A stretch of DNA of 64,000 bases from Mycogone perniciosa (taxonomy: Eukaryota; Ascomycota; Sordariomycetes; Hypocreales; Hypocreaceae): the NCBI GenBank assembly GCA_025331125.1, contig JAOALB010000009.1, forward strand, positions 248,001 to 312,000. The letters are read 5' to 3'. A program made the translations under genes and the position numbers. This document shows, in pieces, positions 31,826-43,891 of the stretch (the first letter of the stretch is position 1; each line of letters opens with the position of its first letter). Under the pieces are notes generated by a model. That model was given only the letters and a program-made list of their open reading frames with translations. It was not told the DNA's origin and searched no databases.

Positions 31826-34800
31826 TTACTCGCATTCCATTCTGTGCTTCTTCCAGTCCGTCCTCTGACACTCTGCTGAGCAGTATTTCGCTTTCTGACA
31901 CCTCATACACTTCTTGAGCTTGGGCCCATCGTCTTCTTCTCTCTTTCCACAGTTTCTGCATTTAGGTGCATCAGCCAGTGGTCCCTTCATCGCATCTATG
32001 ACGGACTTGTCAACGACATCTTCGACAAATGGAACCGCGTATATTGGGCTGATCGCAACCCGGACCGCATTTTGGGCCGCCGTCTCCCACTCCGGGACTG
32101 TGACGAAGTCATCCGGGAGATGGCCGTTACCACATGAGCAGAGCACCTTTTCTCCAAGATCCAGACTTATTGGTGCAGTGACTCCCTTTCGTTTGTACTC
32201 GCAGGTTGCGAGATGGCTCCAGGTACGACATCGCTCCACCAGTGAAGGAAGAACCTTCTTCCAAAGAAGTAACTCTGCATCGTTGACTCTCAATGTGCAA
32301 CACTCCAGCGTCCGTATGAGGAGCAAGAACGCTTCCATCTTGCCCGACTCGATCAATCGCGTGGTAAACGGAATCACGGCGGCATCTAGTACCACCGATG
32401 CAGTATCGCCGTCCAGTCTCAGAGCCGAGATGAAAATCAACATGTGAATGCCTCCTCTCTCCGGGTGAGTGATTGCGAACATGCCTGTCTGTCCTCCTTG
32501 GAGTCCAGAAGAGAGCATGAACATCGTGAACAACGACTCCTTGAAATTGACACGCGGATCGTTTGAGATTCCAGTATTTTTGTCCGAGACTTCCCGCAGC
32601 CGCCTCTCTCGGGATGAGAACTGGAAGGACGTTAGAGTTACCAACCACCTCATGTCCACCTTCTTGCTCAGGTCAACAATCGGAAGATTATCTAGGTTGA
32701 TGTGTGGCGTGTTGAGGACAACCGGGAGCCCTTGAGAAGTCACCGTAGTTGGTGAGATGAAGTCAGCAAGGACGTCGGAAGTTGTTGGAACCGCCAGTGG
32801 TGCAATGACTTCGATGTATCCGGATGTCCGAGCAATGCGAGTTTTGCTGCCCTCTTTGGTAACAGGGACTGGATATCTCAGTGGACAAACGAGCTTGTTC
32901 TTGCCAAAAACAACGTCGATGACAAAGGGGTTTTGCTGTCGTAGTTCGATAGGAACTTTGTCACGGAGTAGGCCTCTACCCTTCTCCGAGGAAATATCAA
33001 TATGGCCAGTTAGTGTAGTAATTTTGCCTTCTGAAGATATTTCGGCCAGGAATTTGGTTGGTCCTTCTCCATCAGCCTTGTCAACCTGGTCTTCGAATGG
33101 CTTTACGCCTCCGCATATTGCCTTATTTCCGCTCTGACCCGTCATCAGTCTGGACACGAATACCTTAGACTCGTCTGTTATCTTTGTTTCAAAAACCGTC
33201 ATCGACATGCCTAAAACCGGGCCATAAATAGCACCGTTCAACCCAGTAGGTGGCACAAAGACACCCACCAGGGCCGTCTTTGGTTCTACCAAAAGCGCAG
33301 CTGTGGGCACCGTAAACGTCACTATCAAAGGTGATGATCCCGACCAACCCTGTTCGTCTTCTGTCACACTGACAACAACGTCTCCTGTTTCTAGATTGCG
33401 TGTGGTTTTGACCTTTCCAAAGACAACATGAACGTCCCCAAACATATTGTGCCACTGCTGTGGAGCAGCAACACTGGCTCTGAGCGAGCCAACCAAAGTC
33501 GGTGATGCCATCCTTGACTGCTTCGAGTCGTTGAAAAGTCGATCGAATTTGTTTCGAGGTATAGCCACAGTGACAGCAACAGCAGGTGGAAGATTCCTCC
33601 ACCCATTGAAGGGTCCCTCATCGGGTGTTGTACCCAGATTGAGGACCCATCCTTCTGTATGAACCTCTGAGAGGTGAAGTTGAATACCGAGATCTTGTAT
33701 CTGGTTACTCGCCAAAACCAGCGTTTGGTCCAGCGAGATACTATCCAGGAGCGTCCTGAACATTACTGACCAATCAGTTTTCACTCGACTCTTGATCATT
33801 TTCAGCAAAGCAACAAAACTTCCGCGGTGGAAATGGCCATATGTCGAGGTTCCTTTCAACAATTCTTCGGCAGAAGCCCGATTAGTTGGTAGTCTTTCGG
33901 TCTTGAACATCTTGAGGTAAATCTGAAAGATAGCCCTAGCGACGGCTTTGGCTTCAATGTGTAGCTTGGGCCGTTCCGCGTCATCGCCCGTGAAATGGCC
34001 GTCTCTCTTCCAAGCCAAGCGACTGTGCAACTGTGTCTCCCTGGAACCAGACACGCCTGCTACCAGTCCTAGAAAAACCTCATCCACGTGTGATTCAGAC
34101 TTTGCATTTGTCCAGTATTGCAATGAAGTGAGACCAAGCAGAAGCGATACTGTGGAAGAGGGCCCACACAGAATATTGTCGAATGCCTGTTGCTCCGATC
34201 CGTCACGCTTTATCAGCTGTTCTGTGTAGAGGGTTGCCCATGGCCACTCCTTCAACAAGGCAGCGGCAGAGACAGCTATGTTTAGGGCCCCAACATGGTC
34301 TGAGAGGTTCGACGTATGGATAGCATCGAATGTCACGGGGCCATTACCTCCATCCCCATACGCGGTTGCATCCAAATGGAGGATTCTTGAGCTCCACTGG
34401 CGTCTATACCAATTCGCAGACACCGTTCCAGATGCGGCGGCAAACTGCAGAGTATGGCAGAATGCAAACACATCGGAGACAACAAAACGGAGGACAATAT
34501 TTTCCATGAGGCTTCGGAAAGCTCGAACCCACTCGGAAAATTGAGCTTTTGCTGCTGCCGCAACCTTGTAACTTTCCGCCGTTTCTTCGGGCTTCAAGGG
34601 AGAGTTCTCCGTTAAATGTGCGAATGCCGTAGCCAGGTGAAATCCCAGGAGGGGATCGGTTCCATAGTGAAGAATTTCGTTCTTCGAAATCAGACCAGCA
34701 AACATAGGATTCGGCACTTTGGGAGTCTCGTCTGCTTCTGCCATTACTGTTCCCTTGGCCCAGTAGTATTTGAAGTTTGTGGGAACCACGCTTTGTGATT

Positions 34801-35533
34801 TCATAGACAGCGGGGCCGCTGACCGTAATCCTGTGATGATGGTGCTGTCGCCCCCAACATACTCCTTGGATATCAGGAGACTTTGTGCAAAGCTGGAAAG
34901 GTGGGTATCGTGATTCCGCCTCTCTGCTGCATGGATTATGCGTTGGCAGACCTTCTGGATGTCGCCCAAAGTATCTTCATCGCAGATCCGTAAGGTTGAA
35001 CCATATGGACTGGCCTTCCAAGTGTCAAGTGACTCGAGTAAGGGAATGAGCTTTTGAGCATGCTGACGAACAACCGTTGTAGTTGGGTCATCCAAGTACA
35101 GATGGTAGTATATATTCCAAAGGGATTCTTGGGCGATGGTCTCGTCATCGTCAATTATCAGAGTTAAAAGGACAATATTTCGTCCTGTGAACTGTTAATT
35201 TCATAGAACTTGGAGGAAAAGGCGGTAGTTGACTTGCCAATGATTTTCTCGTCATAGTCACAAGAAGTAATGTCGAGCTTCCGTGTCGCTAAAGGGAGCA
35301 AGAAATCAGTACTTGGATCTCAGGTGGGTAAGATCTGCTCTCGGCAACATAAAATACTCACGAAGTCCATGTTCAATGTACGAAGTGTAGAGAATGTTCC
35401 TCAGATCACCGCACCCAAGTGACAGCACATCTGCATCCTGGCCGTGAGGAATGCATCTGGCAAGGTTGGTTGCAGGGGTGTTTCCAGCAGCATAGAGCCA
35501 GCCGATACGATTCGCGACCGTTGGCGTCAGCAT
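31826..35533 (-). CDS. Large DUF4470 and MYND zinc-finger protein
   Basis: Exons 35533-35362, 35288-35238 and 35184-31826 give 1193 aa. The N-terminal ~120 residues are a DUF4470 domain: NRIGWLYAAGNTPATNL, DADVLSLGCGDLRNILYT, RKLDITSCDYDEKIIGRNIV. A very long middle region has no motif I can name. The last ~40 residues are a MYND zinc finger with all ligands (CRNCGKR, CMRCQKAKYCSAECQ, DWKKHRMEC). Fungi often carry this architecture; MYND fingers bind short proline-rich peptides, so a scaffold role is likely but the process is unknown. The second intron (35185-35237) is GC-AG: donor GCAAGT and acceptor CACAG are needed to join EKIIG to RNIVLL in frame. Confidence 0.85.
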
Positions 35534-35750
35534 TTTGGGCTAATTAGGACATTACCCAATCCACAAAAACAAGGGTTCCTGGACTCTGGTAATTTGGCCT
35601 GCCCTTGATCTGATCTGGAGATGGACTGGAGATGGAAGTTTCAGGTTATGTGAAAGTGTTGAGGCTTCAGGTGGGGGAATTGATTCGACATATGGGTTGA
35701 TTGTCTTACACCGCCTCCTGGCAAGTGCATACATAGGTACGAGGAGGGAG

Positions 35751-35766
35751 TACTTCGTACGGAGTA
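35751..35766. repeat. Heptamer motif pair TACTTCG + TACGGAG + TA
   Basis: A TACTTCGTA unit overlaps a TACGGAGTA unit by two bases, joining opposite orientations head to head. It lies about 220 nt upstream of the MYND-gene start. Confidence 0.7.
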
Positions 35767-35905
35767 CAGCAGTTGCAAATGAGTGATTCCGCCTTCCGCA
35801 TTGACAGGTGTGGTTTATCAGGTACCTATTTATTATTAGCTGGTTGGCATACGTGAATGCTTAAGGCTCCCAAATAAGAAAAATGAACTAAATTATCCCC
35901 TTCTG

Positions 35906-35914
35906 TACGAAGTA
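35906..35914. repeat. Single TACGAAGTA motif copy
   Basis: An exact 9-nt copy of the dispersed near-palindrome in intergenic DNA, followed directly by TATAAG. Confidence 0.5.
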
Positions 35915-36378
35915 TATAAGCACAACAACAATACAGACATGCAATGGGTAGGTCCATTAAATGTCTTGCCTAGTCTCAATGAAGGTCGATTCAGATTCTA
36001 AGATATCCAACTAATGTCCTCGGAACTCCAGCAGCCAAGAGACACGACGGCTCGCTCCCGCTGCTATGCCAATGGTTCCAAACATAAACCTATTCGGCCA
36101 TCATTGAAATAAATAAAAAAACATCCCTTTTAAGAAACCCAACCCCCGATTTCCCTCCAATTATTGTACAAATTTGACACCAAAAACCCCGTATTGCGGC
36201 CGTTACTTGACTCGAGATCGATGGCCAAGCAGAAAATAACATCCCAAACGAAACCAGAAACAGAGATTATTCTGATAAACAGACCCAACAGCCCAGTATT
36301 AATACGGTAACATCATGCCGAACCCCCGAGAGATATATATGCAAAAGAGGAAATACGCCAAACACAATTGCCGGCCGA

Positions 36379-38861
36379 TCAAGGACCGCCGAAGAAGACA
36401 TCGTCTGGGTTCGTAAACATGCTGACGGTGTTGTCGAACTCTTCATCAAATTTGGTCATCATCATCATGCTCGGATCCCGGTCCAGCTGTGCTAGGCCAT
36501 CATCGTTGGTGAACTGAAGGAGAAGGTCATCATCCTGATCGTTCACACCCATCGGCAAGGTCCCGCTCATGGACGCTGAGCTCATCATTACGCCGCTGGT
36601 GGCCATGCTGGTCAGGTCATCAGCTCCCGCAGAGGCATTGGGATCCAAGTCAAAGAATTGTGCAGGTGGTGGCGATGATGACCGAGAGAGATCCGGGGGG
36701 GTGTTGTATCGGCTCCCGCCGCTCTTTGCAGGAGATGCGGGATGTGAAGACGTCTTTTCCATGATGGCGTCAGGGGTCACATAGGAATGAACACTAGCTG
36801 CTGAAGGAGACGCGACAAACTCGTTCATAGCTTGGCTGGCCATGGTTGGCATTGGTGCTGATGATAATGAACTCAGCTTCTGAGCCTCAGTATCCATCCC
36901 CATATCCAGGATGTCATCAAGCATATTGTAGTCATTATCTGGCGAGTTGGCAACAGAGCTGTCTTCTGAGTATCCGGATTGAGAGGAAATGGAGCTGATG
37001 GACATGTTCTTCTTCCTTGTCCTAGAGGATTTCTCCATTCGGGTCTCCATATCCGGGCGATTCTTCTTGGGCCTGCCACGCTTCACGACTTTCCTTACAA
37101 TGCCGTCAAATGCGCCAATACACATGCCTCGTTGTCGATGTCTTGTGAGGGCGTCATGTCGAGCAAAGCTGTTGCCGCATTCACAAGGATATGGCTTGAT
37201 TCCTGTGTGGATCTTGGCGTGTCTTTTGAGATCGTGCTGTCGAACAAAGCACTTCTTGCAGGTCGGGCATTGGTACTGGCGGTCGTTGAGATGAGTCTGA
37301 ACGTGTGACTTGATATTCTCCTTGCGACCGAATTGCTTTCCACAATCATCAAACAAGCAGGTCCACTTGCCATCAGTTGTCTCGGGTCCCTGGATGTATT
37401 GCGAAATCTCTTCCATGGTCACGCCAGTTTCCGTCCTGGTCTCCTCAATGTTGATGTTTGCGATACTTGCGGCACTAGCGATGCTAGCTACCGATTCGGT
37501 GCGACGGTGACCTACAGAGCGGGATGAAGTTGACTGAGAACCAGACTCAGGATCATTTTGAAAATGCTGGTGATGAGATTGGTGATCATATCCGCCGATT
37601 ATCTGACCCATTTGCTGACCGTCTGCGATCATTTGCTGAGACAGATCTGAAGAGGAATGAAGCATCCCGGTTTCCAAGGGCATTGCATCGAAGCGGCCCT
37701 CCATCTTCATAAACTCGTCCTTGAACGCGTTCATGCTCATATAATCAGGAGTCTGCATCGGTGCTGAGTTGAACGCCTTGTCCGGAAATGTGCTTGAGCT
37801 GGGTGTGCTGGCCGTAGAAAGGCTCTGTTCGGCCTGCTGTCGCATCTCATCAAAGATTGTCTGAGCGGGCTGGTTCGCCCGCCTCCTGGTGGGCTTAATA
37901 GTCTCTTCCATGGATTCATCATAATCGTCGGAAAATCTGTCAGGTCGTGGCTCCTGCTTTACCACTCGATCATGGGGTGTCTCCATTGGTGTAGGGGGGA
38001 AGTATTCTAGAACGTGGTCAGAGATCGATACTTGTTAGTTGGCAAATACGGGATTAACCTACCAGGTCCATTCTGGTTCGGAGGTGTAGCTGGTCTTTGT
38101 AGCTCCTCCATGCCCATGGTCTCAAATTTGGCGACGCGGTCCATGATCCCGTTGCTGATCCTCCTGGCAACTCTCCTAGAGCTAGGGCCGCCTCCTTCTG
38201 ATATCCAGCCTGTGGGGCTGTCAGGGAAGTTCATAAAAGTAGGCGTTGATTGAGCGCTTTCAGGCGCAAAGAGTTCAAATTCCTTGGCTCCGGACATGTT
38301 GTTCAAGTATTGGCCATGGTTCTTCTGCATGATGACGTTCAACTGGCCGCCGTACGAATCGAAGGACATAGTGTTTGGGTCAAAACATGACGCGTCAAAC
38401 CGCTGGATATGGGGAGTTCCATGTGGTGATATTAAGTAGTTCTCGCTTTCATTAGCTGCCAATGCGGCAAAGTGGTGCTGATGGGGGCCCGGGCGTGCTT
38501 GTATGCGTTGCTGCTGCGCTTCTCGCAGAACACGATGCTGCGAAGTGGTTGCTATTCCTGTGTTAGTATTCATACTTACCCTGTAATCCTGCCGTGCTGT
38601 CGGTGTCGTCGTCTGTTGTCGTCGAATGTCGAGGCTGAGACCGCGGCGATGAGCGGCCTGTCGTTGGTGTGTGTTGGGCAGGGTCGGGATCTTGACGCCC
38701 TCAAAGGCCGTCGGTGTGGAAGTCTGCCGACGATGTTGCCTTTGGCGGGCGTGAAGACTGCTGGTTGGATTGGACAGCATATTGTCGCAAGGGGAGTCCG
38801 GAGGATATTGTCGAAGGTCGATTCGTTGTCGATGGGAACCTGTTGGGTCCGAAACTATCAT
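36379..38861 (-). CDS. C2H2 zinc-finger transcription factor, ACE2/SWI5 type
   Basis: Exons 38861-38063 and 38006-36379 give 808 aa. Three consecutive C2H2 fingers lie near residues 483-562: CLFDDCGKQFGRKENIKSH, CPTCKKCFVRQHDLKRHAKI and CECGNSFARHDALTRHRQRG. A basic AT-hook-like run (VVKRGRPKKNRP) follows. This finger set is that of Swi5/Ace2; filamentous-fungal members are often labelled metallothionein expression activator. They act in cell-cycle-dependent transcription, septation and cell-wall genes (family knowledge). The rest is low-complexity and probably disordered. Met1 is used, but Met28 (MLSNPTSSLHARQRQ) is equally plausible. An intron-like element inside exon 1 is described in the findings. 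The upstream region of 2.4 kb is the longest in the window, fitting a regulated gene. Confidence 0.87.
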
Positions 38862-40005
38862 GCCACAGCGTTAGGCCTGCCTCGCATCCCCCTATTCATC
38901 CACGGGTCGCCAATTGATGCGGTTCATACCTCACGCAGCGCAAGCACAGAGCGCCGGGCTGGGGGGAAAGCTGTGGTCGTGCTCAGTCGAGGTTGACTGT
39001 ACGACTGGACGGTGTAAGATGATGTAAATGTGATGCCTTGTTCGGGCGGTATAATGGCGTTGCGGAAAGTTCACCCTCTGGCGTTCCTTTGTTGGCTTGC
39101 AGATGGGAGTGGCAAAGCGGATAAAGTCGTGCTCTGCAGAATACCAAGGGTAAAGTGCAGTATTAACGATGAAGATTTGGAAGATGGATTCTAAATCCAG
39201 CTCGGACAGCTAGGCCAGGGATCCGAGCTGCAGTAATGATCCTGGTCGTTGTTGGCCAGGTCGCCAGGGCAACGGATATCAACCATCAGGGCGCCGAGTC
39301 TGGTCGCACCACCCGGAGGTCCCACGTCACTGTGGAGAGCGCTTATTATCACGACTCAACCCCGGTCATAAGACATTTCAGGGCAGAAGAGGTCTGGTCT
39401 GGTGACTTACTTTGATCAGACAGAGTTGGCGTCTTGCATCATCATCATCGGCTTTCAGGGTTTATCCCGTCCATCGTCGATTTGCCTCACTTATCAATGA
39501 ATGAATGACCAGCACGTTGTTAGTCCTGCATGCCATTGCCAATCTGTTCTACCCGGATACCGCTCAGCATCTGCAGGTTGGAGCAATGGAGCCTTGTCTC
39601 ACGTCCCAGTGATGATTTGTGCAAAGCAGATGCACTCCGTACTCGCAGTTTCCATGGCATCCCTTGACGACCCAAGACATCTTCCGACGCTTTGGGCCAT
39701 TTAAGTTTTTGGAACAACACTCCCCTCCCCCTCCAACATGTTTCCATGGTGAATGGCTCTTGATTTGCTCTCCCTAGACGCTGGCCATTTGCCAGTTGGG
39801 TTTGACTCGACTCGACTGGACTCTCGATGGACGAACGGACGAGATGTGCCATGGCAACCCCGTGCTATAGTCACCAAGGATAGCAACGACAATATTATTA
39901 GTAATTTATGGGCCAATTTCGCTCAGCGTCTAGGTGATTTCGAGTCTCCTTGAAGGGGGGACTTTTCAGGGCCAATAACATGTTCATCGCTCCTCTTGTG
40001 CTTTG

Positions 40006-40027
40006 TACGAGTACTCCGTACTTCGTA
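40006..40027. repeat. Heptamer motif cluster
   Basis: TACGAGTA, TACTCCGTA and TACTTCGTA overlap end to end by two bases each, the same arrangement as at 5914-5937. Confidence 0.75.
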
Positions 40028-40480
40028 GGACAATGAATAATACTGCGGTTGAGTAGCTGTTTCCGGCCTCATGGCGGCTATGAGTGGTTAGACCAACCAC
40101 GCCACTTTGGAACCCAGCAGGCTTCTGCACATGCACGATGGTCCTGATGATGCCATGCGCATTCCAATCTTTACCCGCTGCCAGTCTTTTCCCCGCTCGC
40201 CACGTTGGAGCCTTTCGAGCACACTGTACTCGTACAGGACTGGTGCACAGATAGATGACTACTGTCGAGGCTTAAGAGACGAGCTGCTCTAGTCTCATGG
40301 AGACATGGAGCTGGAGCGTGTTTGGCCCCTTGTTGCCGCTGCACAGATGCGAGCTGCAGATGATAAATGGTGCATTCTGGGGCAAAGTCCTCCATCAGAC
40401 CGACTATCGACCCAATTACTTGGATAGGAAATCTGGAGAAGAGCCAGAGCTCCATCATCACGTGAGAATATTTTACCTGG

Positions 40481-40495
40481 TACGAGTACTCCGTA
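40481..40495. repeat. Heptamer motif pair
   Basis: TACGAGTA overlaps TACTCCGTA by two bases, identical to the first 15 bases of the cluster at 40006. Confidence 0.7.
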
Positions 40496-40583
40496 GATAT
40501 GATCTAGATATTCAATCACTCTTTTTAGGTTGAAACTTGTCAACAATGTTTTTTTCCGTTGTCCAGCACCCAAGGCATACATA

Positions 40584-40602
40584 AATAATAATAATAATAA
40601 TA
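40584..40602. repeat. TAA/ATA trinucleotide microsatellite
   Basis: About six trinucleotide units in intergenic DNA, running straight into a TACTCGTA motif at 40601. Confidence 0.8.
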
Positions 40603-40672
40603 CTCGTAATCGGAAAATAGGGTAGGCAAAACGCATGATAACCCCGCCTGAGTGAGCCTTTAAGGGGACAGG

Positions 40673-40688
40673 TACGGAGTACTTTGTA
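40673..40688. repeat. Heptamer motif pair
   Basis: TACGGAGTA overlaps a diverged TACTTTGTA unit by two bases. Confidence 0.65.
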
Positions 40689-40768
40689 CGCGGGCCTACA
40701 AATGATGCCTATATCTACGGAACAGAGTCTACTTGTATTGCAGTCTAGACTTGGGTTTCAAGCCTCAG

Positions 40769-40784
40769 TACGGAGTACTTCGTA
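40769..40784. repeat. Heptamer motif pair
   Basis: TACGGAGTA overlaps TACTTCGTA by two bases, the mirror arrangement of the pair at 35751. Confidence 0.7.
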
Positions 40785-41260
40785 TAGAATATTGTGTAAC
40801 GTGGTTTTGTTCGGCAACGTGAAGAATATTCAGAAACAGGACCAGCTGAATTTCTTCAACAGGGCTGTCAATTCATGTCCATGGCTGATAATTAGGAGTT
40901 ACACGTGCTTTCAGTGGGAGATGAGGGGCAATTACGGTGCCTGGACTCCCTAGCTGGCCAATGCCAATCACCGCGACAACCTGAAGCGCTTGAGCGCTTC
41001 CTGACTTCCCCGAAAAAAAAAAGGAAATAGAAGTGCCGGGGCCCTGGCCTGGCCACGATATCTGCCAATCTGGTGACCAACCTTTCGACCTCACATCTCG
41101 TCACCCTTGAAAATCCCTCCCTCCCTGCTATTGGCTGACACAGCCAGCGTGCGAGGCCGATTTCAAGCATCTCAATTCTACCCTCTAAAACTCGGCCAAA
41201 AATCGCCCTCTTTTTGGCTTCTGATTCTTGACACCCGGTTGTCGCTTGATTGCTGCCGCC

Positions 41261-43420
41261 ATGTCGTCGGGAAACAGCACCGTGAGAGGCTCGCAGAAGG
41301 CTCGGAGCACTGCTCCAGTCCCCTTTACCAGCCAACCTCCTGCAAACTCCAACATCCCTCGTCCTGTCCTTGAGACCACCAGCCAGCAGCCCAGTGAAGC
41401 CAGCTCTGGCGTCAGCGCCAGCCGGCAGAAGCAGTCCAAGCGCGATGAGGTATGTGACAACTCACCACTGTTCCCCGCGATTGCCGTCCAATGTGCGCTG
41501 TTCACACGAGTTCTTGATGCCTAACATGCATGCGCAGGCAATCCGCAGGAAGATGGAGAGCGACCTCTCCAAGAAGAAGCATTTGACCAATCGAGCTCGA
41601 CACACTCGCAAAGCCCCGCCTGGAACCGTCCTCGCCTTGAAGCCCAGCCAGGCCCTCCAGATCAAGCCCCTTACCACTGTCTCCGAGGCCGCCCAGCTTA
41701 TGGCCGCCAAAAGAGAGGATTGTGTTCTGGTAACCGACGATGACGATCGCATCGCTGGCATCTTCACTGCCAAGGACCTTGCCTTCCGCGTGGTAGGCGC
41801 TGGCCTCAAGGCTGCCAACGTCACGATTGCCGAGATTATGACCAAGAACCCTCTCTGTGCCCGAACCGACACTAGTGCGACTGATGCATTGGACCTGATG
41901 GTCCGCAAGGGCTTCCGCCACTTGCCTGTTATGGACGAGAACCAGGACATTTCCGGTGTTTTGGATATCACCAAATGCTTCTACGACGCCATGGAGAAGC
42001 TGGAGCGCGCATACTCATCCTCGAGGAAGCTCTACGATGCTTTGGAAGGTGTGCAGTCCGAGCTGGGTGCTAGCCAGCCTCAGCAGATTATCCAGTATGT
42101 GGAGGCCCTCCGCACAAAGATGTCTGGGCCGACGCTGGAATCCGTCTTGAACGGCATTCCGCCCACTACAGTCAGTGTCAGAACCTCGGTCAAGGAAGCC
42201 GCTGCCCTGATGAAGGAGAACCATACCACTGCTGTTCTTGTCCAGGACCAGGGTGCTATTACTGGTATCTTCACCAGCAAAGACGTTGTTCTCCGCGTTA
42301 TCGCTCCGGGGCTGGACCCAGCCAACTGCAGCGTTGTGCGTGTCATGACTCCACACCCGGACTTTGCCCCAATGGATATGACTATCCAAGCGGCCCTGCG
42401 CAAGATGCATGGTGAGTTCACTGAAAAAGCAACTCCACAAATATGTACATTTCTAATCACTCCGTGTCAGATGGCCATTACCTCAACCTCCCCGTCATGA
42501 ACGATGGCGGCGAAATTGTTGGCATGGTTGATGTCCTTAAGTTGACCTATGCCACCTTGGAGCAGATTAACACTATGTCGAGTGACAATGGCGAGGGCCC
42601 AGCATGGAATAAATTCTGGCTTTCTATTGATCACGAGTCGGAATCCATAGTGTCTGGCGATGGCAGCCACCACCATACGCACCTTGGCTCTCGCATGATG
42701 TCACCAGAGGCTAATCGTCTGGGAGACAGCGTCCTTCCCGGTGATTCTGCTTCTCACGTCGGAATCGATTCACCTCCTCGGTCAGTTGCCCCGGATATGT
42801 CTCCCGGCGATGTGCCCTTCGCTTTCAAATTCAAGGCTCCTTCTGGACGTGTCCACCGCCTGCAAGTCGTTGCCTCCCATGGTATGGAGGCATTTGTCTC
42901 TGCTGTCGCTTCTAAACTGGGTAATGAGGTCGACAGCATCGGGGGCATTCCGTCTGTCTCAGACGGAAAAACAAGTGGTGCTGGATTCGCTCTCAGCTAC
43001 ATCGATAATGAGGGCGACACAGTGTCTATTACTACCGATAACGATCTCCTCGAGGCCATCCTGCTTGCCCGCCAGGTACGCCATGACAAGGTCGACCTCT
43101 TTGTTCACGATCCGGAGAAGCCACCGGTCGAGACCAATCCCGCACCGGTCTTATCATCTTCTGGCCTTCGAGAGCGCCGGAGGGTGTATGACGATGAGGA
43201 AGAGGAGAGCGAAGAGGAGGAGGAGGAGGAGGAGGAGGAGGAGGAGGAAGAGTCTGAGGACGAGCATCCTGCACGCCGATCCAGAAGGACAAGGACGATC
43301 CCTCACCAGGAACAGATCATCGCGGGCGTACCAAACGACCTCCTGCTTCCTGGCGCCATTGTCACTCTGGCAGTGGTTATTATTGGTGTTTTCACCATTG
43401 CTAGGGCTACAAGCCGGTAG
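41261..43420 (+). CDS. MUG70: CBS and PB1 domain protein with C-terminal membrane anchor (MUG70-like)
   Basis: Exons 41261-41449, 41538-42411 and 42471-43420 give 670 aa. After a Ser/Pro-rich start and a basic helix, four CBS repeats run in two pairs. The first contains AKREDCVLVTDDDDRIAGIF and KGFRHLPVMDENQDISGVLD. The second contains KENHTTAVLVQDQGAITGIF and GHYLNLPVMNDGGEIVGMVD. CBS pairs bind adenine nucleotides. A PB1 domain begins near FAFKFKAPSGRVHRLQVVAS and ends at the DNDLLEAILLAR block. Then come a run of about 20 Glu and Asp, a basic patch, and a hydrophobic helix (LLLPGAIVTLAVVIIGVFTI) two residues from a charged end, so a tail-anchored protein is likely. S. pombe Mug70 shares the CBS-PB1 layout; its role is poorly known. 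Confidence 0.9.
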
Positions 43421-43891
43421 AGCGCATTCATTCCTTTGGAAGTTTTCATCATGACCTTACGAAAAGTTTGTTGGAATTGGTAGCTGTAGATTTCTTAAGC
43501 ACAGACAAGTCGTCATAGATCAAGTTTTCTTTGTATTCGATATCACTCGCTATATACCATTTAAGTGTCTGAATTGAAAGCAATTACTGCAGTTTCTTGG
43601 TTGAATCAACACTTTGGAAATATGCAAACTCATGTTGGTCAAGATCATTATCTTACCTCGTACATGTTCTGTATGCTCGTGGGCTTGGCGGGGCTTTCAA
43701 GCCAGTGAGTGGTATCGAGCACTTATCTTCCGCGGGGTCGACGGCACTAACAAGGGTACAGATACCTGCGTCGTGACGGAACCGGAATATATGCGCCTCC
43801 GTTGAAGCTTCATCCATTGTTGTCTCTGTACGGAAATTTTGGATGGTCTTGCGAACATTTGGTGGGCAGCAGAAGCGCACCCGAAGTCGCC
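43421..43891. other. Intergenic between MUG70-like gene and MRP4
   Basis: About 470 nt holding the 3' UTR of one gene and the promoter of the next. No other feature is seen. Confidence 0.5.

Larger units (their letters stand above)
35534..36378. other. Intergenic between MYND gene start and ACE2-like 3' end
   Basis: 845 nt with no supported gene. It contains a head-to-head pair of the dispersed motif at 35751-35766 and one single copy at 35906-35914. Confidence 0.5.
38862..41260. other. Gene-free 2.4-kb region between ACE2-like gene and MUG70-like gene
   Basis: No ORF here has a recognisable product or plausible splicing. The genes on both sides point away, so it is a long divergent promoter. 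It holds four clusters of the TACTYCG/CGRAGTA motif (near 40006, 40481, 40673 and 40769), related TACTCGTA forms at 40228 and 40601, and a TAA microsatellite at 40584-40602. Confidence 0.55.

Noticed and set aside
38558..38579. A 22-nt intron with perfect donor, branch and acceptor in the ACE2-like gene
   Set aside because: Too short for a known fungal spliceosome and not a multiple of three; only the 42-nt version is kept as a finding.
38472..38996. Plus-strand 174-codon frame
   Set aside because: Antisense to the conserved N-terminal coding exon of the ACE2-like gene.
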